From positions 78,716,040 through 78,780,039 of the forward strand of contig OW121741.1 in the NCBI GenBank assembly GCA_933228675.1: a DNA stretch of 64,000 bases, in the 5' to 3' direction. Source of the stretch: Stomorhina lunata (taxonomy: Eukaryota > Arthropoda > Insecta > Diptera > Rhiniidae). Shown one piece after another: positions 46,013 through 58,098 of this stretch (the stretch's first letter is position 1; each line of letters starts with the position of its first letter). Below the pieces are notes generated by a model. That model ran no database searches. It was not told where the DNA came from and saw nothing but the letters and a program-made list of their open reading frames with translations. The position numbers and the translations under genes are program-made.

Positions 46013-47391
46013 AGTTGTTTGTTTCACGATTATAGTCAGTTATAGTACATACGAACGTACATACATACATACATAGATCTACCGTAACATTACAACTTTT
46101 TATATGTATATTAGCACATACTTCCACAGATTTTGTATCTGATAGTTTTTTTTTGTACAACAAGAAATTTACTGTTACCACCTGTTAGGCGGTTTTTCCT
46201 AAGTCGTGTAATAATAGAGTTCTAAAGTCACATTCAGATACTCATATCCTTTTAGCATGCATGACTAAAATGCGATATAAGTTTGATAGGTTTTTGTTTA
46301 AAGGTAAGAGTATAACTTATTAGAGTGTCCCAGAGTTTGTTAAATTTGTATTTCAAGTATTTCAACGTATGTGTACGGTGACCATACTTTTCAACGACAA
46401 AAAAAAAGACAAATGCAAATTTTTCGATATTAAGTTAAAATATCCAATATGTACATAATTTTAGCACACTCTTTCCAACATATCGGCAGGTATATTTAGT
46501 ATTGGATTTCAGTGCGTCAACTTTAGTGGTCTTAGATATGAGCATCAATTTTGATTCGAGGTTCGTGAGATATCCCAGATATCTAATAAAATAAGTAAAA
46601 ACAACAAGTGCCGGTCAAGACCGACCATATATCACTTCTCTAAGGTGATACAGGACCCAATTAACCAAATTTTTGATTATGCATAAGTTTAGGTCATTCT
46701 AGTATTGCGCAATTTCTCAACCAGTCGCTCTAAACATTTAAACATTTCTGAACTTTTTTTGAATTTTCATAAAAACCAAAGACCTAAATTTCTTTGGGAC
46801 TCCCTTATACTCAAAGTTGAATAAATATCTACAATTTACACTTTAGCACATGAGAATAAACTTTACAAAATGTTAGAGAAAATATGAGCACATACGCCTG
46901 CTTTAATACTCGTAGATACAACGTTAGAAATTTAAATTGTATGTATTCAAATGACACTTTTACTAACAAATTTGAAAAGTTTCAGAGCCGTAGACTTTGA
47001 GTTAAGAGAGAAGTTGTAAAGTTCAAAAATTAAAAAAAATTGGTCTATAAGTATAAGGAAATAGTTAATAATTAATGTAAAGTTGAATATAAAGTGAGCC
47101 CATTATAAGGGAACCTACCTCACTGTACTTCGTTCGGTACTGGAAATATATTTAACACCATAAGTGTATACATGCACGAATGCATAACATATGTAAATGC
47201 ATAAGATTTTATTATTTTGAAGTGTATGACATTGTCAACTTTGATATTAACCAAATTCAAAACAATACAAATGTATTTTTATTCAAAATAACACAAATTT
47301 TTACCAAGAAGGGTTTCTCGAAAAATCCGTTTTGATTAAAATACAAAGAGGCGCAAAAAATAACCTTCCGATGTTTTTTGATTGTAATTAA
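46013..47391. other. No gene seen; AT-rich, one repeat head
   Basis: (ACAT)n near 46055-46075. At 46600 a plus-strand head (aacaacaagtgccggtcaag, accgaccatatatc) of another member of the same repeat style starts; its body could not be followed past about 46750. The remainder has no open frame with recognisable motifs. Confidence 0.35.
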
Positions 47392-49176
47392 AACAAGTAA
47401 GAGTGTTATATTCGGCTGTGCCGAATCTTGTATACCCACCATCAAGTTGTGTTAAATTTAGAAACATATCTCATATATCTACGAGGGTGCAGAAAATTCA
47501 AAACGTGGACCAAATTGGAAAAAAGTTGTTACGCTAGTTGGTATTGTTGGTAAAATATTTGGAATAACTTCGGTTGCAGTAGCTTTATAGTTCAACATTC
47601 AAAAGTATGTAAGTGGTTTCCCTAGTATTAATTTACTTTGAACAAAATTCACTATCGTAACCGGGTATGGTATTACATTAATAAGTTGTTAAATACTTTT
47701 CCTTTAGCTTAATATTTAGTTAGGATAAAGTAGTTGATAGTAATACGAGTGGTCCATATATTTTGTTAGGAGGTCCTAATGCATCTACCATATACAAATC
47801 TTAATATGCTGCTTGTACCTCAGAATCTTTTTGATTGTAGATATAAAAAAAGGGGATGTAATATATATATAAGAATTATAGCCAAATGTTGACCGATTGC
47901 AACAAAATTTCGCATACTGACTGGTATTTATATAAAGCTTATTTTTGCAAAATTTAGTGGTAATAGCTGTTATAGTTTCTAATTTAATAGCTTTTAACTG
48001 GTCCTTGCTAAATATTTTTTGGTTTCCGGGAGTGTTTTTTATATGAAAGCTATAGTCAAATATGGACCGATTCCTATAAAATTTAATATACTGACTAATA
48101 GTTGCATAAAAGTTCTCTATTCTAAATTTAGTCGTCATAGCTATTACAATTGTACTCAATTTATCAGCATTCATGTGTTTCCCGGGGCGGGGTTATATGG
48201 GAGCTCTAACTAAATGTGAACCGATTTCGCCCATTTTCAGTACACAACTTTTTTTATATATCAGAAATACTTTTGTAAAATTTTGTCGCTCTAGCTTTTG
48301 TAGTTAAGGAGCTGTCGCGATTTTATCTGACGGACAGACGGACATAAATCTCCTTTTCTTTTTGATTTTTGTTTTTCTGTAAGTTTTTTATATGGGAGCT
48401 ATGGTCAAACAGTGACCGATTGTAACAAAATTTTGCACACCGGCTGGCATTCACATAAGACTTCCTTTTGTAAAATTTTGTTGCTGTAGCCCTTTCAGTT
48501 AAGGCGCTATCGCGCTTTTATATAGTGGACAGACGGACATAAACCCCCTTTTCTTTTTGTATTTTTGTGTTTCCGTAAGTTTTTTATATGGTAGCTATGG
48601 TCAAATGGTGACCGATTGTGACAAAATTGCACACTGGCTGGTATTTACATAAGACTTATTTGTGCTAAATTTGGTGACCAAAGCTATTACATTTTAGCAT
48701 TTAAGTGAATTTCAGGTGGAATTTAGGCTCTTTCCGTATGTTTTTATATGGGAGCTATGGTTAAATGTGAACCGATTTCAATGAAATTTTATATGCTGCC
48801 TAGTGCTTATGTAAAACTTCTAGATACCAAATTTTGTCATCATAGCTGTTATAATTTGTCATTTATTAGCAAATAAGCGACTGGCGTAGACGAGGTTATA
48901 CGGGAGCTATGGTCAAATGTTAACCGATTTTGCCCAATTTCAATACCAAAATTTTCTCATAAATGAATGTTTTTGCTAAGTTTCAGTGAGCTAGCTCCTT
49001 TCGTTTAGGCGTTATCGTGATTTCAACAGACAGACAGACAGAGAGACGGACATCGCTCAATCGTCTTAGAATTTCATAAGGATTCAGAATATATATCGTT
49101 TTTGATTTTTGAGCCAATATTAAGGAAATTACAAACGGAATGACAATCTCAATATACCCCCCATTCTTTTTGATTT
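47392..49176 (+). mobile_element. Family A element (A9), near full length
   Basis: Full head and hairpin; at least seven gggagctatggtcaaa modules; acagacagacagacagagag core at about 49028; tail truncated at ccccccattctttttga by the next element. Confidence 0.8.
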
Positions 49177-49815
49177 TAATTAAAAAAAAATGAAATACTT
49201 TGATTCTTCTTGTGGATTATTTTTATTTAGTCTTTTAATTTTTTTTAAATCAAGTCGAGAATATGATGTCATGTAAATGGCCGCCGCCACAGTTGATTGT
49301 CATTTGAGCCCTTTTTATGGCATTTTCCATCACTTTGCCCAAAACTTCCGGCGATAGGTCCTCACATTCTTGACGGATATTGTCTTTAAGAGCTGCAAGA
49401 GTCTGAGGCTTGTTGACATAAACCCGCGACTTCAAAAAGCCCCACAAAAAGAAGTCTGCAGCGGTCAAATCAGGCGATCTTGCTGGCCAGTGCAAATCGC
49501 CAAAACGGGAGATTAGGCGCCCGGCTACTCCGGGGTCTGCCACGCCTGGCAGCATCTCGTGTTGTGCCAGTCTCTTCGAGGCGAGCGGCTAAACGTCGCA
49601 GTGTTTCACCAGTAGGCGTTGGACTGCCAAGAAATCTGCGACGAAATTCACGTTGTGCCAAAGTCACATATTCCGCGTTATGGAGCGTAACATTGATTAT
49701 TAACGTGTATTTCGCAAGTGTTTACTACACAAATGTCAAAACAGAATTGACATTAGGGGCCAATCGCAAAATTTATAGCATTTTCTGATAGGAGGATTAC
49801 TTTTGCTCCACCTTG
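49177..49815 (-). pseudogene. Mariner-like (DUF4817-type) transposon remnant, centre deleted
   Basis: The minus strand starts at the right end with CAAGGTGGAGCAAAAGTAAT, a TIR of the same CA(G/A)GGTGG style as the 23.3-kb element. Coding pieces: LAQREFRRRFLGSPTPTGET (N-terminal HTH, about 49650), then directly RFGDLHWPARSPDLTAADFF and LWGFLKSRVYVNKPQTL (third catalytic Asp and C-terminus, about 49500-49400), ending in GGGHLHDIIFST. The region with the first two catalytic Asp residues is deleted. GC content is clearly higher than in the neighbours. The left TIR is missing. Confidence 0.8.
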
Positions 49816-50349
49816 TATAAAGGAATATTTTTTAGTGATTTTGTATATATATTTGGATTACATTGATTTGTCGTATGGTCGCTTTGAAAAGTCCCATATA
49901 AAAGAAAGTAAACCGCTTTTACTCTAATTCATAAACAACTAATGGAAACGATTAACTAATGGGAGAAAGCTAAGGCACAGGCACGTGCTTATGATATGTA
50001 TGTTTGTTTCTTCGTTTATGAGTTTTCATTGCTCTTTATCCACTTTAATTTCACATTTGACCGAAAAATATGTATAGAGCGCAATATCTTTACATCATCC
50101 CTACTCAACTATGCACTCAGGAGCCTAGTGCCAATCGGCTTTTTAACATATATTCACAGACACAACACGAACTGTAATCAAATTCTAATAAGTTAGAAAG
50201 GAAAACAATAATATTTTACTTAGTCTCTTTGCTGCTTTCAACGAAGCAGGTCGATGTCGCTCGGATTTTTTAAAAACAACAACAAGCACACATGAAATTA
50301 TTCAGCCGGCATTGCCAATGCAGAAATTAAGGTGTATTCATATCATTAT
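49816..50349. other. No gene seen
   Basis: AT-rich. An open frame at 49996-50196 (66 codons) has no recognisable motifs. No repeat boundary found. Confidence 0.3.
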
Positions 50350-50461
50350 GACTCGGTCTATGAAAAGGTGGCTTATGACTCAAAAATAAAACTTCCAAAA
50401 ATTAGCTAATTTTTCGAAATTTTGTTTTTGAGTCATAATCCACCTTTTCATAGACCGGGTC
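50350..50461. mobile_element. 112-bp near-perfect inverted repeat (hairpin MITE)
   Basis: Left arm gactcggtctatgaaaaggt continuing to about 45 bp; the right arm read in reverse begins gacccggtctatgaaaaggt. The arms differ at about four positions around a loop of roughly 20 nt. No clear target duplication. Confidence 0.75.
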
Positions 50462-51055
50462 ACATATTACTTTTAACGCATTTTTTATTCGATTTCATTT
50501 CATCGGTAACGCTGTATAAGATTATTTTTACACTAACGACAAACACATAATTATTTTAAAATATTCTCCCATTGAGTAGCAGGGCTTTGCTTTTCTTTGC
50601 TTTTAGGGAGATAATGTATCTCTTCGGCTTTAATAGCGCAGATAGTCAATCTCATCAAAGTACAATTTTGCTTTGTAGTTGGCTGATCGTGAGCCGAAGT
50701 ATTTATTTCGTAGGGTTGAATGCTGTAGAATATCGGATCAGTATTAGTTGAAGTATCGAGTTATCCATTTTGCGGTTTCAAAAGTGAACGTAAATAAAAC
50801 ACATATAAAATATCATTTTTCATCATGTTTCTTTTTAATTATAACTACATCATTTAAATGAACAACACGCGAAATGTTGCTAGCATTGATTCTTTTGACG
50901 TAATTTTCGACCACTTTTTGACACATACGGCGGTTCGGAAACTCCTTAGATTAGCACAAAAAGCGTGGTACAAACAGAAAAAAGTTAAGTGTTTTGGAAA
51001 CTTCCATCTCTGCTATAAAATTTGCATGTTAAAATTTGTTTCGATCCGGTAACTC
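50462..51055. other. No gene called; mostly unique sequence
   Basis: Somewhat GC-richer around 50580-50720 (gatcgtgagccgaagtattt). An open frame at 50858-51052 (64 codons) has no recognisable domain. Confidence 0.3.
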
Positions 51056-51106
51056 CTTAATATAGAAACAGGTGTTCACAATAGACGCATCCGGTATTTT
51101 TTTACA

Positions 51107-51814
51107 ATGGAAAAATTAGAAATACGTGATGTCATTAAATATTTACATAAAAAAGATTTATCGGGACAAGAAATTCATAATGATATGGTGAATGTGTAAA
51201 AATGTGTAACAGTAAAAAATTGGGTTGCTGAATTTAAACGTGGTCGTACAAGCATTGAAGATGAACCACGTAGTGAACGTCCAAAAACAGCAGCAACAAC
51301 AGAAATTGTAGCCAAAGTGCATGATATGGTATTAAATGATCGACGAATAAAAGTGCGTGAAATAGCTAATATCATGGGCATCTCAAATGATCGGGTCCAT
51401 TTCATTTTGCATGAAGCTTTCTGCAAGATGGGTGCCGCATTTGCTAACAGTCGACCAAAAACGCATAAGAATGAACATTTCTCAAGCTTGTTTGGATCGT
51501 TTTAAACGAAATAAAATGGATTTTAAGCGTCGTTTCATAACTGTTGATGCGACATGGATCCACCACTATACTCCAGAGACAAAGGAACAATCCAAACAAT
51601 GGACTGAAGCTGGAGAAAGTGCCCCAAAGAAGGCAAAAGCAATTCAATCGGCTGGTAAGGTTATGGCAACGGTTTTTTGGTACTTCGAAGGTATTTTATT
51701 GATTGACTATCTGCAAAAGGGTAAAACAATAAATTTAGAGTACTATTACAACCTTTTGGATCAATTAAATGTAAAAATTCGAGAAAAACGTCCTGGCTTA
51801 CAACACAAGAAGTT
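51107..51814 (+). pseudogene. Mariner transposase, truncated before the catalytic second Asp
   Basis: Starts ATG at 51107 (MEKLEIRDVIKYLHKKD). Then comes an in-frame stop at about 51197, the second HTH (KVREIANIMGISNDRV), a frameshift near 51425, then SARWVPHLLTVDQKRIRM and FITVDATWIHHYTPETKEQS, AGKVMATVFWYFEGILLIDY, up to IREKRPGLQHKK. WVPHLL and the HHYTPE region are signatures of true mariners. In the VDATWIHH motif the usual E of D-E-T-W is A; the D itself is kept. The second and third catalytic residues are lost because another element joins at about 51815. Confidence 0.85.
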
Positions 51815-52462
51815 TCCAAACCGCCATATTGGGTGGTATTTCAGCCGTAACATGACAAATATTGTTTTTAAGTGCTCAGGAGTTAAAGGTTTATCTGCAT
51901 AAACACGGTCTTTTGCGTAGCCCCACAAAAAAAGTCGAATGGTGTCAAATCGCATGATCATGGTGGTCAGTTGATATCGCCACGTCGAGAAATTACGCGG
52001 CCAGGAAATGTCTCTTGCAATAAAGCCATATTCGCTCGAGTTGTATGGCATGTGGCAATCACCTATTCTACAAGTCGTATTCTTCAATAGCAGGCAAAAA
52101 AGTCGGTTATAATATGACCATAAAGCTCCGAATTCACGAAATCGATACATTCGGGTCTTCGGCATCATTTTTACTTATAGCAGCGATATTTTTCACTTAC
52201 AGCAGCGATATTTTCTGCGGAACTAGCGAAACGACGCACAGGCCTTACAATATTTGTAACAGCTCCAATTTCTTCAAATTTTTCACAATTTTGCCAATTG
52301 CTTGCTTAGTTGAATGATTATGTAAGCCATGGTCTCCTCTAAAAGCGCGATATGTGGCTGTTGCAGAATCACCATTTTTGAAGTATGTTTTGATAATTTT
52401 TATGCTTTATGTGATACTTAAGCGATCCATTTTCGTAAATGTAAGTCTTTTAACTGAAATGA
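51815..52462 (-). pseudogene. Mariner-like (DUF4817-type) transposase remnant, centre deleted
   Basis: From right to left on the minus strand: a damaged Met start near 52430, ATATYRAFRGDHGLHNHSTK (about 52360-52310), KIVKNFEEIGAVTNIV (about 52290), then a jump to the C-terminal part (FPGRVISRRGDIN-like at about 51990, FLWGYAKDRVYADKPLTPEH at about 51900). Stops and frameshifts throughout. The same family as 43770-44127. It is joined tail-to-tail with the mariner fragment. Confidence 0.7.
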
Positions 52463-52605
52463 AAAAAAAAATGGTATAACAACTAGATTAGGTTAAGAAG
52501 GCTGACCATAAAGTCTGCGTCACCTGAGTCTATGATGAGGTCCCTATGTAATTCCTGCAAGGGTGAAAGAAAAATAAAATTTCTAGTCTACCGTATATAA
52601 AAGGC
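52463..52605. other. Short unassigned stretch
   Basis: AT-rich at first, then gaccataaagtctgcgtcacc, which may belong to the LINE 3' end that follows on the minus strand. No feature recognised. Confidence 0.3.
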
Positions 52606-53940
52606 TCAATTAGAGCCATCCGGATGCACCAATAAAAGAGCTTATTTTACGAATGTTGATGTTCAAAATCTCTGATACATCGTGCAAAAATGGGAATCCC
52701 AGATTGTCCGCAATGATGTTGCCGGGTACATTACTGTGACTGCGTTCCCAGAAAAGTTCAATGTTGCAATGTCTCGCCATCTCATTTAGGGATGTCCGGC
52801 AGTCAGGAATAAGAACTGATGTCGTGTAGACCATTGATAAAAAATGAATGGCGGCAAGACTATCTGTACAGAAACGAATATCGTTAAAGTATATTTGGTG
52901 GTACGTGAGCCTCTTGCTCGCCCTATAAATAGCTGAGATTTCAGCTTGAAGAATACTGCATTGTTTTAGATGCTTAAATTTTATTTTTTCCCAAAAAATG
53001 GGATGAAGAAGCCCCCACTCACACCACATACCGATCTAGATCCGTCCGAGTAGATTTCCAGGGTCCCATCATTGGAATCAATTTGAGCCCCGAGATATCC
53101 AGTTGCTCGAAAACGGATAAGGGAATGCAGTAGTCAATGTTTTCAGGGAGATTTGTGAGTTTATCCCGAATGGTAGTAGTGTGAAGTAGACCACTCACCG
53201 GTAGTTCTTAACCAAATTGCTGAATTAAGAGCTACGAATTAGGCCATTAGCTCAACCGAGAGCCAGTTGAACATAGCGAAAAGTGCTTTGCAGGTATAGT
53301 CCTTAAAGCACCCGTAATCATAAGGGCAGCAGATCTGAGAATCTTAACAAAAGATCCTCGCTGATAAGCCTTATTAAGGACAGGCCACCAGACAAGAGCG
53401 CCATACATGAGTATTGGTTAAGCAACCATTTTAAAGAGCCAGGCAGTATTAGAAGGGGATAGGCCAAACGTATTGCCTAGAGCTGTTCTGCACGAGTATA
53501 GTGCAATGGAAGCCTTAGACACCCTAGATTGGGTGTTTAAGTTTCAGTACAACTTAGAGTTCAGAATCACTCCCAGATATTTGGCATGATCCGTGAGCAC
53601 AAGTTCAGTCCCATCTAGCTTTGGGAAGGTGAACTGGGGAATCTTATATTTCCTGGTGAATAGAACGAGTTCCGTTTTGGCGGGATTAACCTCAAAGCCA
53701 TTGGAAAAACTCCATTCAGTAAGTGTGGCTAGAGCGACTTCCAGTCGTTGCGAAATAGTGTTTGGGTACTTGCTCTAAACTGCAAAAGCGACGTCATCAG
53801 CATAAACAATGGTTTTAAGGTGCAGAGAGTCCAATTCCCTTAACAATTTATTAATAGCAAGGTTTCAAATCAGGGGTGACAAACCCCGCCCTGAGGAGTA
53901 CCCCGGCATGCTACTTTGTATACCGTAGCTTTGCCCAAGA
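52606..53940 (-). pseudogene. LINE reverse transcriptase and RNase H, 5'-truncated relic
   Basis: Minus-strand order: VACRGTPQGGV (RT motif B, about 53910), VYADDVAFAV (catalytic YADD, about 53800), NGFEVNPAKTELVLFTRKYK (about 53680), YLGVILNSKL (about 53560), then RNase H with EIYSDGS (about 53060), ILQAEISAIYRASK (catalytic Glu, about 52940), FCTDSLAAIHFLS (catalytic Asp, about 52880) and ERSHSNVPGN (about 52740). Several stops and frameshifts, including one in the YADD strand. Presence of RNase H places it among I/Loa/R1-type LINEs. It is clearly the same family as the LINE at 62456-64000 (for example CRTALGNTFGLSP against CRGAIGKTWGLNP). Confidence 0.85.
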
Positions 53941-54526
53941 TCGAAAAAATAATTCTTCATGAAAGAAGTTTTGTTTAACAACTAAGTTTGACAGATTTCG
54001 AATTCCAGTCCTATATTTTTGAAACCACGAAATGAATTACCCAGTTCTAAGCCATTAAGAAACTTTTGTACTTAAAAGCGAGCCCAAGTTTCAAAAGAAC
54101 TCGATAAATTTTCGATGGCATAGTGTGGATCATATGATCAAAACATCTATTGTACAATCTAAGAATTTTCTTATTACATTAACCTAAATTAGCTTAGCCC
54201 CTTTCCCAACATCTCAAGAACATACCAAGCCGCCAGTGGTAGCAAAATATACTTAAGAAAGCAGGCCTTTGATGGAGATCGAAAGACTAACATGCCTCAG
54301 CTGTGTCCTTTCAGAACTGCACTGAGAAACCCTACTTGCCCTTTAAAACAAAGGTAATAAATACATATAAAAATATATCATAAACACCAAATGTTCCTGA
54401 GTGAAAACTGCAGGCTTTCACTTGTTAAATCTAAAATGCCTTTTTGAATGTTGTTAAATTTGAACAATTAAACTTTATACGTAACAGACCAACCTAAATC
54501 AGAGCGTTAATCCTAATCACGAACGT
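53941..54526. other. No gene seen; minor repeat fragments
   Basis: aacaactaagtttgacagatt at 53983 matches the fragment at 45835. The rest is AT-rich without recognisable features. Confidence 0.3.
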
Positions 54527-54796
54527 TAAGGTAAAAGGCCAGTGCACGCGGCAAGCGGGTGCGGGCGGCAGTCAGCTGTTTTTTGATTTGTCAAATTTGA
54601 AGCGGCAATGGAAAAAAGTAGAACTTTGCTCTACTTCTCCGCGTGGCAGATTTTTTCAGTGCTGCCAGATTTAATAATATCCTACTCAAATATTTTTTAT
54701 ATGAACATTTTTGTAAACAAACGCACATTTTATGTACTGGCAATACTACGGCCGCCCGCAGCCGCATGCCGCTTGTATTGGCCTTCTACCTTTAAC
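54527..54796. mobile_element. 270-bp MITE with long GC-rich TIRs
   Basis: Left TIR TTAAGGTAAAAGGCCAGTGC continuing through GCGGCAAGCGGGTGCGGGCG; the right TIR read in reverse is TTAAAGGTAGAAGGCCAATA continuing through GCGGCATGCGGCTGCGGGCG. About 42 bp per arm. TTAA at both outer ends suggests a piggyBac-like target, but the spacing differs by one base. No coding capacity. Confidence 0.8.
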
Positions 54797-54833
54797 GCTT
54801 TGTCAGCAGTGACAATAAAAATTATGTATATAC

Positions 54834-54963
54834 AGTGTGTGGCAAAACTATGGAAACTTTAAAAAAGAATTTGATTATGTAAAAGTAATATCTCAAAAAT
54901 TCAATATATTTTTATAATTTTAAAGATTTTTCTTTAGTTTTTTTTGTCCTATTTATTTTAAAG
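54834..54963. mobile_element. One end of a Tc1-like element
   Basis: TA followed by CAGTGTGTGGCAAAACTATG, then gaaac, a typical Tc1/Tc3-style terminus. No matching opposite end was found before the B copy at 54964. Confidence 0.45.
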
Positions 54964-55037
54964 AACAAGTAAGAAAGTGCTATAGTCGGTCAAGCCCGAC
55001 TATATGATACACTACACTGTTAAGGTCAAGTGTGTTC
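54964..55037 (+). mobile_element. Family B head (B5), split by a family A piece
   Basis: aacaagtaagaaagtgctat with hairpin GTCGGTCAAGCCCGAC. B sequence resumes at 55962. Confidence 0.65.
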
Positions 55038-55961
55038 TTTTTATACCCACCATCAAAAAGAATGGGGGGTATATTGAGATTGTCATTCCGTTTGTTCTTT
55101 TCTAAATATTGGCTCAAAAATCAAAAACGATATATATTCTGAATCCTTATGAAATTCCAAGACGATTAAGCAATGTCCGTCTATCTGTCTGTCTGTTGAA
55201 ATCACGATAACGCCTAAACCTAGTAAAAACATTCTTCATCTCTGAGAAAATTTCGGTATTGAAATTGGGCATACTCGGTTAACATTTGACCATAGCTCCC
55301 ACATAACCTCGCCTACGCTAATCGCTATTTGCTATGATTTGCTATGATGATAAAATTTAGTATGTAGTAGTTTTGCATAGGCAGCATATAAAATTTCATT
55401 AAAATCGGTTCACATTTAGTCATAGCTCTCATACAAAATACCTACGGAAACAGCCAAAATTTCACCTAAAATACACTTAAATACTAATAAATCTAAATTA
55501 TAACAGATATAACCACTAAATTTAGCACGAGGAGGCCTTATGTCAATGCTAACCAGTCACAATCGGTCACCATTTGACCATAGCTCCCATATAAAAAACT
55601 TACGGAAACACAAAAATACAAAATGAAAAGGGGGTTTATGTCCGTCTGTCCGTCAGATAAAAGCACGATAGCTCCTTAACTACAAGAGCTAGAGAAACAA
55701 AATTTAGCAAAAGTATTTTCGACATGTTATAAAAATTGTGTGCTGAAAATGGGTAAAATCGGTTCACATTTAGTTAGAGCTCCCATATAACCCTGCCCCG
55801 GGAATCGCAATTATGCTGATAAAGTGAATAAAATTGTAAAATCTATGACTACTAAATTTAGAACAGAGAAGTTTTATGTAACTTTCAGTATGTCAAATTT
55901 TATAGAAATCGGTCCATTTTTGACCATAGCTTTCATATAAAAAAAAACCGCTCCCGGTAAC
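55038..55961 (-). mobile_element. Family A element, reverse orientation, head missing (A10)
   Basis: Inverted tail tatacccaccatcaaaaaga, then about six modules. It stops at aaccgctcccggtaac. Inserted into, or recombined with, the B element on both sides. Confidence 0.7.
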
Positions 55962-56310
55962 ATATCTCGAAATTTGGCAAATTTATTACAGTTTTTACCA
56001 AAATTATGTATACAAAAACTAAACTTAAAATTCTTATTGTCTTCAGATTTACGAGCGTTTTGGTAATTTTTGTCCAATTTAGTGCGTTTTGATAGAAGAG
56101 TTTGTATGGCAGCTATGGTCAATTGTAGACCGATTTCAACGAAATTTGGTGCAGTGTTTTTGGTTTCCATAACCAGTATTTGTCTTTAATTTCATGAAAA
56201 AATATTGATATTTGTGGCCAATATATCGATTCCGGGAAGTGAGACCTATGGGAGGTACCATAAGTAATAGACCGATTTTGACGAATACAATAGCCATAGT
56301 CCCACTATAA
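55962..56310 (+). mobile_element. Family B element, continuation of B5
   Basis: atatctcgaaatttggcaaa onward matches the B module order of 7680-8020. It ends at the inverted junction with the next B piece. Confidence 0.65.
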
Positions 56311-56931
56311 AAAAACTGACCATGTAGTCAAACTACAGGCGCAATTCTAAAGATAATTTAATATAATTTGGCACAGATCATTTTTTTCTAAATGTGAAAA
56401 TGGCTATTGAAATTCGCCAAAATCGGTCTATTATTTATGGTACCTCCCATAGGTCCCACTTCCCGGAATTGATATTTTGGTCGCAAATATCAATATTTTT
56501 TCATGAAATTCAAAACAAATACTGGTTATGTCAACTTTAATCACTATACAAAATTTCGTTGAAATCGGTCCACATTTGACCATAGCTCCCATACAAACTC
56601 ATCTTTCAAAATGGACTTAATGAGAAAAAATCACTAAAACGGTCGTAAACCTGAAGATAATGGAATATTTATGTTTATTTTTTGCATACATAATTTTTGT
56701 TAAAATTGTATTTAATTTGGCAAATTTCGGTCGGTCCACATTTGACCCAAGCTCTCATATAAGTCGTATGGCGGAAACAGCTTAAATATATCAGTTTTAA
56801 GAAATTTTTTTTATGATGTCAAAATTTTGCAATTATTTGTCTTTACACAGAAAACAGAGCACCTTTGACCTTAGTGGTGAAGGGTATCGCATGGTGGGGC
56901 TTGAACGACTATAGCACTTTCTTACTAGTTT
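56311..56931 (-). mobile_element. Family B element, reverse orientation (B4)
   Basis: Runs from tgaccatgtagtcaaactac to the inverted head (accttagtggtgaagggtat, then cactttcttactagtt). With B5 it forms a head-out inverted pair. Confidence 0.7.
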
Positions 56932-56944
56932 TTTTTATATTTTT

Positions 56945-57035
56945 TTTCAAATGGGTCTGGGGATCGCACTTGGGATCTCTGGTTTGCTAGGCGGATGACT
57001 TACCTGCTATACCATGGCGTATCATGAGTTAGTTC
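56945..57035 (-). repeat. tRNA-derived SINE head, second copy
   Basis: Minus strand: ccatggtatagcaggtaagt (A-box region), catccgcctagcaaacc, and a B box with one change (GTGCGATCCCC). Parallel to 12501-12603. Confidence 0.5.
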
Positions 57036-58098
57036 GTTATTACTTTTACTAGAATTGAACTTAGGTACAATTGAACATTTTCGCGAAATTTTAAGATTTC
57101 AAATCATAGGTACGGTGAAACGGTTCAAGATATTGCCACCATTTTTTCCGTGTTTTATTCTTCTGTTTGTTCTTTTATGAACCTGAAACGATAATTTATA
57201 ATTTGTAATATTTGTTGAACAAAATTTTCAAAAAATCAAAAAATGATTTTTGAAACCGACCTGAGAAAAAAGTAAAATTTTCTAATATGAAAAAAACCAA
57301 ATAAATTTGATATTTTGACAAAATTTAGCTATTTAGTTTATACAGGCCACAGAATTGTAAATCATGTCTTACTTTGGAATTTTTTTATTCCAAAGTATTA
57401 AACAAAGTAAAAAGTCAGGTATGTTGTAAATTTTGGGCGGGCCATGGGCACGCTTTTCCCCATCCGATTGAAATCAAATTTTCAAGGATTTGTTTTTTAG
57501 CAAATCTAGGGATTGTCGGCATATAAATTCCAACTTTGAAAAATAACTGGCCCCCTAATAGATAATTCGATATTAGGTTGATAGATAATTCGATATTAGG
57601 TTTACAGATATTTCGATATTAGGTTTTATTGTTTATAGGTTTATAAAAAGGCCTCCAAACATAAAACTTTACCCTTTCAACAAAATGTTAAGTGTGTGTC
57701 TAACACAATAAAATCATTCCATTAAAATATAAATCCATTTAAATATTTTACTAAGTTTCAGGTTACAAAAATCATGATGTTGACAACATTCAAAAACTTA
57801 GATTTGAAATAAAATAAACTATTTCCGGTTCAATCTGTTCTAAAAGGACACAAGTTAATTAAAGTTTCAAATAAATTTATACTTGCTCTAAAGCTTGATA
57901 ACAATTTTTTAAATGTAATTACAAAAAAATAAAATTACAAAAATAATAAAAATTTGTTTCAAAAAAAAGGAAACAATTATCTAGTGAAAAAAAAAAAACA
58001 TTTTTTGCAATAATTTAAAGTCCCCTTCAAAGGACCTTAAACCTCAACCAGTTTTTTTTTTTAGAAAATGTAACAAAATGAAAGTGTAAAAAGTTTTA
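57036..58098. other. Unique 5' flank of the candidate gene; 23-bp triple repeat
   Basis: No transposon sequence recognised. At 57559-57626 a 23-bp unit (agataattcgatattaggtt) is repeated three times. Just before the candidate start lie a T12 tract ending in TAG (58052-58064, a 3' splice-site-like signal) and two minimal upstream frames, ATG-TAA at 58068 and a three-codon ATG frame at 58078. Confidence 0.5.

Noticed and set aside
50858..51052. A 64-codon open frame as a gene
   Set aside because: No known domain and no supporting neighbours; length is within chance expectation.
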